The notes below the pieces were generated by a model, which saw nothing but the letters and a program-made list of their open reading frames with translations, searched no databases and was not told the DNA's origin. 21,381 nt of DNA, taken from positions 1,661,848-1,683,228 of the forward strand of contig BFEA01000038.1 of NCBI GenBank assembly GCA_003427395.1. Direction: 5' to 3'. The first letter of the stretch is position 1. Every line of letters begins with the position of its first letter. The DNA is from Chara braunii (lineage: Eukaryota; Streptophyta; Charophyceae; Charales; Characeae). Position numbers and translations under genes: made by a program. Positions 9,540 to 18,619 of this stretch are shown here, piece by piece.

Positions 9540-11977
9540 TATGGACAATACTCTGGATCGTCGTTTAACAGACCAACAGAGCCTGCGATTGGAAGCTTAG
9601 ATAACAATGGAAGAAGTGGTGCGAGCAAGCAGATCTATTCCCCCACATAAAACTCCGGGAATGGATGGCTTGCCGGCCACTTTTTTAAAACATTTCCCCT
9701 CCTACATGTACCCTGACCTTTTAAAAATAATGCAAGCCATTTGGAATGGCCTCCCTCTGTCACAAACAATGTTACAAGGAATTATTACTTTTATATACAA
9801 AAAAAGGGAGGTGACTAATATACGGAACTGGCGACCGATCACATTGATGTCGAACCTCTATAAAATTTCCGGGAAAATCTTGGCTCATCGGTTGTAAACT
9901 GTTATGACATCTCTGATCCATCCATCACAAACAGGGATTTTGCGGGGTAGACAAATATTGCACAATGTAATGTTTGTCAAACAACTAACGGAAATGGTTG
10001 GGGCAGGGAAGGAACAAATTGCTATCCTTTTATTCGATCTTGAAAAAGCATACGACGGGGTTGGCTAGAAGTTATTGCAGGCAGTCATAATAATTTTTGG
10101 TGTTGACCCGCTGTTTGCATGATTAATTGCTTCGCTACTCACCATAGCAACTTCGTTGTTATGTATTAACGGAGCGTTGTCCACCCTTATTGCTCTTACC
10201 CGGTCGGTACGAGAGGGGTGCCCAGTCGCACCGTACTTATACGTTTTGTATGTGGAAGTCATGCACGCAATAGTCAGAGCAAATCCTGATGTGCCTGGAC
10301 TTTTGCTACCCTCTAGGAAAAACTGAAGCCTTTGCGGATGACTCGGTCGCACTGACCCCGTTAGACGACGCAGCGTTCCAAGCACTCCAACAAACCTTTA
10401 CGTTATTTTGTCACATCTCGCAAGCGGCAATCACTTGGTCGAAATCAGTGATTATGATCCCCCTGGGGGCTCAGGCCCCTCACCACGGGGGCCTCCCGGT
10501 AGTGCTGTCGACTCAACAAGAACAATTGTTAGGCCAACAGATTACCTTCACACCCCAGATGTTGTTGGACTCCACCCCAGTGATTTCTAGGTTGCAGAAA
10601 ACTCCCCGGCCCTGGCTTCGTGTCCGAGGGGTTAGTCTCACAGGCAGAGGATTGGTAATAAACAATATGATAATATCAACAATTTGGTACCAGCGAACCA
10701 TTCGTCAACTTTATGTACCTACGATACAACTCATCTGCCGAATACTGACACATTACATTTGGAAGGAGGATGGAGGGGAGACCAACTTCCTCTCGAAAGT
10801 TGCCTGGGAAGTATTGACTCGGCCCAAACGGCAAGGGGGAATGTTAATTTTGGACCCCGAAAGACAAATCGGTGCGTTGTTGGTTAGATGGATAATCAGG
10901 GATATTCTCGAAGGACCGACTGCCTCTTGGAGGCAATTGTCGGAGCTTATTTTGTGAAACCATTGGGGCTGGGTTGATTGGCGTTACTTATGGTTGACAA
11001 TCCTCAGACTGGCTTACTCAAGGAATAACTTCCCACAAGAATTGTGGGAAGACATCTTGGCAGTATGAAATCATAATATACCTCATTTGAAACAATCGGA
11101 TGAGTCTGCATGAAGACTGCTTACCCAATCGCTCTTCGACAACCCTTACATTTTATCCCCGCAAGATAACCCACTTCCTTGTTTCAGGTTGGGAGCCTTC
11201 GGGGATGCTTGGTTGTCACAATGGGTGGGTACCCTTGCAGATATCTGGGATGCGATGTTGAATGACTGGAAGCCACATGACCAACTAAGTGATAAACTAA
11301 TGGAACTTTGGCACCAACAACAACATTTATAGATACTTCAACAGGCGATACCCCAGTCATGGGTTGTTATACTGCGGCTGGGAATACAACCCAACTGGTA
11401 TGTGGTATAGATCCGCAGAAAATTATCTTTCTGATTGCATCTGGCGGACGGATTCCGCCCCACCCACATAGGGAATTGGCGCCTCTGCTTAGCAGCCGAG
11501 GGAAGCAACGACTTCTCTGGGCCCGATGATGCAACGCCTATGCCCCGATAAGGCTTTCCCCTCAGTGGACCAGTTGATTCCTGTATGTGTGTTGGAAACT
11601 GATCATAAATATCGACCATATTCCTTGTCGGTACTGTCCTATAGCTTACCAGTAGACCCAAGAAATTGAGAATGGGATCACCCGCTCAAAAGACGAGCTC
11701 ACATACCATTGTATAACTACTCAATGAGAATAGGTTACCAAATTGCTAGGCGAAAACTGAATGTAAATTGGATAGTGGCCAAAAGATGGTTGGCGACAAA
11801 CTGGATAATGGACTCCTTGCCACGCTTGGCAGCAACACTGTCAGTCTTTTGGAAACTGCTAATGGATCTGTCAATTGTGAAGCACCCAAAACTTCTCTGG
11901 CTGATTGCTCACCAAGCCTTGCCCACCACGATGTGGTACCACGATGTGGTGTGCCAGAAGAACACGAAAAACCTCGT
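9540..11977 (+). pseudogene. LINE element B, 5'-truncated ORF2: reverse transcriptase and C-terminal region (broken)
   Basis: No endonuclease domain is present; readable homology starts just before the reverse transcriptase (RRLTDQQSLRLEA, about 9560). Frame 1 (9607-9897) carries TPGMDGLPATF, YKKREVTNIRNWRPITLMSN and YKISGKILAHRL. After a TAA come QTGILRGRQILHN and LLFDLEKAYDGVG (about 10030), then a TAG, and VREGCPVAPYLYVLYVEV (about 10210). In frame 2 (10289-10957) the catalytic box EAFADDSVAL (about 10320) is intact. Later parts are QQAIPQSWVVIL (about 11340) and LLWLIAHQALPTTMWYHDVV (about 11900). Reading stops being LINE-like at 11977, where the LTR begins inside what should be the C-terminal zinc-binding region. 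Several stops and frame changes make it inactive. It is related to, but distinct from, element A. Confidence 0.88.
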
Positions 11978-12492
11978 TGTTGGTGCGAGGGTAACCACCC
12001 TGTTTTTTGCGAGCGACAAAAAATAGGTTTGACTCAAAGTTTAAGTATACGGTGTGAGGCGTGACTGTGTCTGTGATTTACAATGATTGGATGGTTAACT
12101 AGAGTAGAGAGTATGTGGGCGCGCAGACTGAAGCGCACGCGATCTATCTCTGTGAAGCCGGTGTTGGTTGCCGACCAAAATTTTATTTTCTGATTTTATT
12201 CATTCCTGGGCATCATTGCGGGGTCCTTAGGCGCATGGAGATATCAAGGTCCTCTCCTGTGAGTTGAGTCAGTCCCTCTCTTGTATCTCGCGCGTCTAAA
12301 ACCCTTTATCTTCTACCCTTCTTACTCTAAGTCTAATCCTGTTCATAGAGGAAGGTGGTAGACGGGATTGCAACATGTAGGACCACATCAAGATTCTGTG
12401 GGGCGTCTGCCCACCAATTGCGGGAGCTCTGCCGGAACTCAGGAAGAGTTATGGAGGCAGGAAACTGACAGGTAAAGGTTTCATCCTCCTTC

Positions 12493-12498
12493 TATAAA
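12493..12498 (+). promoter_or_regulatory. TATA-like box of LTR1
   Basis: TATAAA lies at the position matching TATATA at 18376 in the right copy, in an otherwise conserved block. It would be the U3 promoter. Inferred from position and conservation. Confidence 0.5.
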
Positions 12499-12734
12499 CC
12501 CAGTTATAACCTATATATGTACATCTTTCTACAGTTGACTGAGTATTGCGTGCATCCTTACTTTGACTTTAAGTTTGACTTTTCAGGACACAAACCAGAC
12601 TTAAGTAAAGGAATGCATACGCAAGCTCAGTTTCGGTTTTATTGTTTGACTGAAAACAAATTGTGAAAAGGGGTTGCATCTGGGGGAAGGATGAGAGGAA
12701 GGTGGTCTTGTTTGTGTTTGACTGGGTCAACCAA

Positions 12735-13399
12735 AGGCTGGGAGAGTCTCCATAAGTTTAGAGGGCCCAGTGCTATGTTTATTTTTGATTGTCTGGAGGA
12801 CCATACAAGTTTCCATAAAATTGGATGGTCTGATTGCTCTGATTTGTGAGGGTTGCTTGTGTTTGACTTTTTCAGGGACCAAACAAACTTCCATAAGATT
12901 AGATGGCTTGGTTGCCTTGTTTCATTTGGGTTTTCTGGTGTTTATTAGTTTCTTCTTTGTTTTATTCTGAGGGAAATTCAGGCAAAGGATTGAATAGGTT
13001 TCCATAAAATTGAGAGGTCTGGTCTGGAGCCACGCACATGCTGGAACCAAAAAGATAAAACTTGTCTATATTCTAGATCATTTAGTCAGACTTGTTTCCA
13101 TAAGATTGGATTGTCTGACTATAACTTGTCACCAACTGAAGAGAGTATGAATTAAGAAGAAACTTGTAGTAAGAAGGGGCAGGTTGAACCTTGATCTAAG
13201 ATGATCGGTTTAATCATATGTTACCTTAAAGACGAAGTGCAGACAATTATATATAACTTGGATACTTAAATAGTTCAGAGCGACTAGGTTGGACAACCTA
13301 GTCATATGCCTCTGGAAGAGAAAAGTTGTAGCGCCCTGTGTCTGTGTATATCCAATGGCCGAGCTAAACAGGTTTCCATAAGATTGGATGGTATAGCTT
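12735..13399 (+). repeat. Hairpin array in LTR1 (eight units, partly decayed)
   Basis: Hairpins lie with their inner stems at about 12748, 12811, 12889, 13000, 13096, 13193, 13282 and 13374. The best are 13083-13121 (TAGTCAGAC paired perfectly with GTCTGACTA around a TTTCCATAAGATTGGA core) and 13182-13215 (GGTTGAACC with GGTTTAATC around GATC-TAAGAT-GATC). At 13282-13303 a 9-bp perfect stem (GACTAGGTT/AACCTAGTC) remains but the core is gone, leaving a GGAC loop. The order matches the array in the right copy. Confidence 0.75.
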
Positions 13400-13689
13400 T
13401 ATGCCTTATGTAAGTTGGGTATAAGGGACAAATCATTGAAAGACTAAGAACGATAAGGTTAATTTTTGGTTTGTGAGAGTACTTACCTTTATGGTTTGGC
13501 CTTGCATGTGGCTGAGTGAGATTACTAATGAGTCTGAGTTCCAGTTTGATAGGTAGTTGCTTTAGACGCTCGTCTTGTGCTAAAGTCATAGGAGTTAGTT
13601 CAAATTCTGCATTTTCTGAACTAATTTTTTTTACTTAGGTCAATTTTCACATTTTCTGGGATTTTTTATTATACTTGGCCTTGTATAAT

Positions 13690-13964
13690 TTTTGGTAAGT
13701 TACTTTCTCTATGGGAAGCGCTGCCGAAATTTCTGCAAACCCAAGGATAATCAAATTTTGACTTTTTAAAGTTCAACTTGTTTAAGTTTTATATGTGGCT
13801 TAATAAATATCTGGAAAGCCTCAATTTTCAAAGGGAGTGCTGCCCAAATTTTTAGTAATTTAAGGAATTCGACAAAATTGGACTTTGAGAAGTCAATGTT
13901 ATTTTTAGATTCTGGACTTAGCTTTGTATAAATTCTGAAAAGTTACTTTTTTTACGGGAAGCGT
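13690..13964 (+). repeat. Three ~120-bp tandem units near the LTR1 3' end
   Basis: The motif GGGAAGCGCTGCC or close variants begins at 13713, 13833 and 13956, spacing 120 and 123 bp, followed by CAAATTTTGACTT-like sequence. The third unit is cut by the start of the right LTR. Confidence 0.75.
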
Positions 13965-14205
13965 TGTCGGTGCGAATACCCTTACAAGGGTATCCGCCCT
14001 GGTTTTTGCAAGTGACAAAGATTTAGTTTGAGTTGGAATTTTTGAGCAGATTGCGTGAGTCGTGGCAGTCTATCGGCTGAATGTTTGACTAGAATGTCTA
14101 GAGTAGAGAGTGTGTGGACGCGCAGACTTGAGGCACGCGTGATTTTGTTTATTGATGTTTGAAGGGTCGGCGTGTTCGCCGACCAAAATTTGTTTTCCTC
14201 TGATT
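13965..14205 (+). mobile_element. Right LTR copy (LTR2), 5' part
   Basis: It begins TGTCGGTGCGAATACCC and is homologous to 11978-12205. TGTC here and GACA at 20061-20064 form the usual inverted ends of an LTR. A perfect 8-bp hairpin (ATACCCTT/AAGGGTAT, 13976-13993) sits just inside the end; the left copy has a different small hairpin (AGGGT/ACCCT, 11988-12001) at the same place. Homology stops near 14205 and resumes at 18085. Confidence 0.65.
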
Positions 14206-14589
14206 AAACTAGAATTAAAAAAATAATGTCTCGTTGACTAATGCGCTCACCTGCAACCTGTGCGTACGTGCGGAGGGCGGCATCGAGAACAAGGTGGCTT
14301 TTATAGGCGTTTTGATAGCTCGGCGCGTCGCGCAGCGTCCGTTTATTTAGGTTTCCGTCAGAGCTAGACTCAGCCTTGGGCCTAGCGCCGTCGGTTACAG
14401 TATCAGACTGTCGTCAACAAGATTCAGGGATCGAGGTCGAGCGGCGACAATGCGGGAATATCAGAGTGGCGCGAAGGAACCGAGGGAGTCGGGGGCCTGG
14501 CGGGGCTATCCCCCCTTAGGTTTTGTCGTCGGCAACGTCCGATCGGCGGTGACACTTTCTAAGTAACCCCTTTCAACTCCGTATTCCTA

Positions 14590-14829
14590 ATGATTTTTGT
14601 TATGCACCGGCGTGCCGCTGGCTTGGACGAGACGCCGGACTTGGTGGCCATCACGGCAGTCGAGGACCTTGGGCACGCGCCGCTCGTGGTGGGGTCCGTG
14701 GTCGTGGCTTTCCTCGCCCCCCACTTGGAGAGCGTCGATAGCCTAAAGTGGAAGGGGATAGGAGAGCATTTCGAGCGCGCCTATGGGACTACGACCCTAG
14801 CGAGGAGAGGGCCGCTGTGGATGAGCTGA
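14590..14829 (+). CDS. Small ORF, unknown (doubtful)
   Basis: An ATG-started frame of 79 codons (ETPDLVAITAVEDLGHAPLV near the N terminus) has a more protein-like composition than its surroundings, with mixed hydrophobic and acidic residues. I recognise no family. It could be a fragment of a transposon protein or chance. Confidence 0.15.
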   Translation: MIFVMHRRAAGLDETPDLVAITAVEDLGHAPLVVGSVVVAFLAPHLESVDSLKWKGIGEHFERAYGTTTLARRGPLWMS

Positions 14830-15049
14830 CTACCGTCCGCGACCTGCTGTGAGAGGTTTGAGTGTAAGCAGGCCGTTGGGACCTGCGAGCTGGCAGACTA
14901 TGCCTAGGGCATTATGGCAAGGCCCACCGCGGTACTACGGCATGTCGTGGACAGTATGGAGCCGCACTGTGGGCCCGCAGCAGGCCGGCGCCCTCAACTG
15001 CAGGACGATTTATGTGGGGGTTGCCCGCTGGGGACCCGAAAGGGCGGCC

Positions 15050-15420
15050 AACTCTGCCTGGGGAGAGCAGGCAGGGGGGGGCCAGAGCGCTACAGTAGGG
15101 GCAACAGGCAGCGGGGCTGGCCCGGTAGGCAGCGGACGGNGCAGTGGNGCAGTGGGAAGGCAGGCAGTGGGAGGAGCACNNAGACAGTNGGGGAAGGGGC
15201 GAAAACGGGAAGGAACCGGGACGGGATGGCGCGCTAGGTGCATGCGCGGAAGGGGCCAGCGGTAGCAGTNAGCGGGGCAGCAGTGAGACAGCGGGCGCTA
15301 GCACAAAGAAGCAGCGGGTGCTAGCGCAGCGGAGCAATGGGCATGAAGGCCGACCGCGGCTGCGCAGACGCTGTTGGAGAGAGGCAGTGGGCGCTAGCGC
15401 AGCAGAGTGGTACAAAACGG
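15050..15420 (+). repeat. G-rich degenerate GCAGTGG / GGGCGCTAGC low-complexity region
   Basis: Variants of GGCAGTGG and of GGGCGCTAGC-GCAGC recur through this stretch. Six N bases (15140, 15148, 15180, 15181, 15189, 15270) show that the assembly could not resolve it. The long overlapping ORFs on both strands here are repeat-driven shadows. Confidence 0.65.
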
Positions 15421-15570
15421 TGCAGAACGGGGCGCCACAGAGTAGGACAGAAGAAGCAAGGAACGGGCGCAATGAAAGGGGAATGCACCCGGGCGCGTTT
15501 CTGCGCCAGATCCACCCGCAAATGGAGTGGTGAGGGAGACGGAGGATAGCGGATAGAAGATTGAGGGACG

Positions 15571-16450
15571 CGTCCGATTCTTAATGAAATCGGGCGGGGA
15601 AATAGCCGATTTGGAGGTTTTCTGCCGGGGCGAACTCGATGGTGAGGTCAGATTAGGGGAGGAGTTAGTAGAATGGGAGTTTAGTGGGGATAGTGGTGCG
15701 CCGAGAGCCGACGAGAAGATGGTTATGGCAGACGACGAAGCTCCTAGCATGCTCGATTCCTTACGGAATCGGGCGAGCCAAAATGCTGAGTACGGGTTTT
15801 GGCATGGTGCGAACGCAGCGGTGAAGTCAGATGCCTTGTTAGATCAGTAGAACGAGAGGTTAGAGAGAGAGTTAGTGCGCCGGGGCTATGGCGGAGGGGA
15901 GGAAAATAGAGAGTGAAGATGCCATAGTTTGGTCATTTCTTGACCGTTTTCCGCAATCTGAGATGCAAAATTGGGGTTTTCGGGTTGGGCGAAGGTGATG
16001 GCGAAGTTAGAAATCACAATAGGTTAGTAGACTAGGAGTTAGATAGAGAAACTACTGAGTGGTGATGGCGTGAGGGAGTGAAGTGGAGGGAGCGATTATC
16101 AAAGAACTCTATCGTTCCTTGAGGAGTTCAGACGAGGGAGGGGTCGAACCGAGGGTTTTCAGCCCTGGCGACCCCGATTCCATAGTTAGATTTAGTCAAG
16201 AGTTAGTATTTCGGGGGTTAGAATAGAAAGGTGTTGCGCAGGAGATGGCGGAAGCTTGGCTATGTCGAAGGGGAAGAGAAACAACTCACTCGATTCGTTG
16301 TGAGAACAAGCGAGTGAAGGTGCTAGATTGGGGTTCTCCGGCATGGCGAGTCAGATGGTACTGTTAGTTTTGTCAGTAGAATGTCGTGTAGTGGGGTAGG
16401 AGAAAGGATAGATTGCGAAGAGTGAGGGGGAAAGTGAGGAACGTATCTGG
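15571..16450 (+). repeat. Degenerate ~180-bp tandem repeat, five units each starting with a hairpin
   Basis: Hairpins begin at about 15571, 15751, 15931, 16104 and 16286 (spacing 180, 180, 173, 182). The stems differ: CCGATT/AATCGG, CGATTCC/GGAATCG, GGTCA/TGACC, GAACTC/GAGTTC and TCACTCG/CGAGTGA. About 35-50 bases after each hairpin comes a shared segment of the form GGTTTTC-n-GGCGA-n-GATGGTGA-GTTAGA, then GTTAGTAG-like and GGAGTTAGA-like pieces and an ATGGCGGAGG-like piece. Units are strongly diverged. The 88-codon ORF at 15584-15850 lies across two units and is probably incidental. Confidence 0.65.
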
Positions 16451-17433
16451 CGGGGTTTCTACGACAGGTACGTAAGGGAAAAAGGGGGTAGAAGGTCGAG
16501 TCGGGGTGCAGCAAGGAGGTAAGGACGAGAAGGAGGAGTGTAGTAGCGAAGAACAGAAGGCGCCTACCTGAGAACTTGCAAGCTTCCGGGGCTGATAGCT
16601 CGTCCCTCCTCCCGGATGTATGCGGTCGGGATCGTGGCCGGGTGCGTGTAGGAATCAGCAGGGGAGAAGAGAATTCGAGTACGACAGCGAATACTCCCCC
16701 GTTTTAGTGGGAGATCCATTCGATCCTTGCCAGCTACCTCTGAGGGGGATGCTGCGCGCAGGTGGCGAGGGTGGAGACTTACTCGTGGTCGGGGCGATGT
16801 TCGGGCGATTGACGGTTCTGTGTGTACGTATAGGGAGAGAGAGAGGAAGAGGAGAGGATCGAGGATCCGAGCCGAGCAAAGGTAGAGGTTGAGGAAGGCG
16901 GGGCTATGCTTACCTGCTGTGTGCAGCCCCGAATCTGGGCGGAGGTCTGCCCACAAGCACAAAAGAGAAATGAGGAACGGATAGATTTCACTTGTCTGTT
17001 AGGAACTGCGCCAGGAGGGAGAGACGATAGTTACTATTGGGAAGAGGCGAGTCCCTCCGCGATATAATGGGAGATTTATCCCCATTTCGCATGCCCGGTT
17101 CGAAGCGAGAAAAGGCTCGAAATTGAGATCCCTCGTAGTTGCGAAAGAGATCGCAAAGTTAGTTGGGTCTTAGCGTATAAACCTTGAGACTTGTCAAACA
17201 GAGACTTCGCATGTACCTTCCCACGATTAAGGGGAAGGTTCTTCTGTATTTCGTAAGCATAATGGCGGGGGGCCGGGTTAGGCGCCAGACGGGAGTGAAC
17301 GTGCGAGCTAGCACGGTGCAGAGAGAGAGGGAAGGTCAACCAGCAGGGCGGGAGAAAGAAATCGACCGGGGATGGGCCGGTAACGGTTAGCAGAAAGGGC
17401 AGACCGTGCACAGTCGATTGGGTGGACGAATGC

Positions 17434-17467
17434 GACTAGCTGCACGGTATACGGTGCCTCGCTAGTC
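17434..17467. repeat. Two-tier inverted repeat
   Basis: GACTAGC (17434-17440) pairs with GCTAGTC (17461-17467); inside, GCAC faces GTGC. A further CTAGC follows at 17471. It is an isolated hairpin with no assigned role. Confidence 0.5.
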
Positions 17468-17857
17468 AAACTAGCTTGCAGGGGCAGGACTGACGCCGCA
17501 GGATGAACGGATAACCCGACTATATGAGCCTGCCTCTCATTGTGGATATAAGCTAGAGGGAGGGTCTGTCCCATGAGGGGCATAGGCAGTGAGGTTGTGT
17601 GCGTTCGCGCTTGCTGTTTTAATTCCTTAGTGGTGGTGGCCCCGACCAGATGGTGCTCGGTAAAGGAGAGACTACAATTGGTTAGGCCGCTGGTCGTGTG
17701 GTCTATTTGGACTCGGCTCTCCTTAGGCTATGTTACTATAGTGTGACTCAAGGTAAAGGTACTATGATGTGGGGGAGTGGCAGACTGTATACCGCCTTCT
17801 GACTGACGAGCCGCACATCTTGTTGATTGAAGCAGCACGGGAGTGAGTGGCAAAAAT

Positions 17858-17912
17858 CGGAAGGCTCACCTACAAGCCGGAAGGCTCACCTACAGGCCGG
17901 GAAGCTCACAGC
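17858..17912 (+). repeat. Three tandem 20-bp repeats
   Basis: The unit CGGAAGGCTCACCTACAAGC occurs at 17858 and, with one change, at 17878; a diverged third copy (CGGGAAGCTCACA) starts at 17898. Confidence 0.85.
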
Positions 17913-18375
17913 TGAACGAAGGAGCTGGAGACGAGCTATAAGTCGGCCGTGAAGAGGGGGGGCGGACTTGCGAGCAGAACCGAGACCATTTGAGTTGAGG
18001 GTAGGGGTGTCCTTGCTGCAGCGTGAAAGGTCGTTTGGGAGTCAACAGTCGGCGGTTGACTACAGTTTGACCAAGTTGCGGCACTTTCAGGCCGCCATTG
18101 CGGGGACCTCAGGCGATTCGAGATATCGAGGCCCTCTCCTGCGAGTCTGAGAGCACCCTCCTTGGATCTGAGAGTCTGAAAACCTTCTTCTTCTGCCCTT
18201 CTTACTCTAAGTCTAGTCTGTTGGTTCTGAGATGAAGGCGGCAGGCGGGATTGCAACCCGTAATCCGCGCCAAGGCCTCCGTGGTAGGTTCGCCCCACCG
18301 ATTGTGGGAGCTCTGTCGGAGCCTAGGCGAGGCTCTGGAGGCAGGGAATTGAAAGGTAACCATTCACTGCCCCTC

Positions 18376-18381
18376 TATATA
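18376..18381 (+). promoter_or_regulatory. TATA-like box of LTR2
   Basis: TATATA, conserved in position with TATAAA at 12493 in the left copy. Transcription would be predicted to start about 25-35 bp downstream, near 18405. Confidence 0.5.
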
Positions 18382-18485
18382 CCTTGGTATAACCCCTATC
18401 TGTACATCCTGCTATGTTTGACTGAGTACACTGCGTGTATCCCTATTTTGGCTTAAGTTTGACTAGCAGGAGACAAGCCAGACTA

Positions 18486-18491
18486 AATAAA
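18486..18491 (+). promoter_or_regulatory. Polyadenylation-signal-like AATAAA in LTR2
   Basis: AATAAA lies 110 bp after the TATA-like box, in a block conserved with the left copy, where it reads AGTAAA (12604-12609). The spacing fits an LTR R region. Confidence 0.45.
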
Positions 18492-18619
18492 GGAATGCGT
18501 GTGCAATCTCAATTTCAGTTTTGTTGATTGCCTGAATGCAGATTGTGAACACAAGGGGGTGCATCTGGGGGAAGGATGGGTGAAAGGTGGTTTTGCTTGA
18601 GGTTGGCAGGGTCCTATGG

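Larger units (their letters stand above)
11978..13964 (+). mobile_element. Left LTR copy (LTR1), 3'-truncated
   Basis: The copy starts TGTTGGTGCGAG inside LINE B. Its first ~225 bp match the start of the right copy (13965-14205): shared blocks include GGTGCGA, TTTTTGC, CTAGAGTAGAGAGT, CGCGCAGACT and GCCGACCAAAATTT. From about 12206 it matches 18085-20050: ATTGCGGGG, CCCTTCTTACTCTAAGTCTA, GGGATTGCAAC, GGGAGCTCTG and GCATCTGGGGGAAGGATG. It carries a TATA-like box, a degenerate polyadenylation-like site, a decayed hairpin array and three ~120-bp repeats. It ends at GGGAAGCGT, ~95 bp short of the right copy's end, where the right LTR begins. Boundaries come from comparing the two copies. No coding region. 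Confidence 0.7.
14206..18084. other. 3.9-kb GC-rich block splitting the right LTR; no recognised gene
   Basis: Compared with the left LTR, this block is extra: left-copy positions 12205 and 12206 are adjacent, while their counterparts here are 3.9 kb apart. It is either an insertion in the right copy or DNA deleted from the left one. It holds N-interrupted G-rich low complexity (about 15050-15420), the ~180-bp hairpin repeat (15571-16450) and a 20-bp triplication (17858-17912). I find no terminal inverted repeats, target duplication or domain. From 16450 to 17850 I see only short ORFs on both strands and the hairpin near 17434. Confidence 0.55.

Noticed and set aside
14849-15549. Several overlapping ORFs of 100-186 codons on both strands
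   Set aside because: They lie in N-containing G-rich repeats, are open in several frames at once, and have repeat-driven composition.
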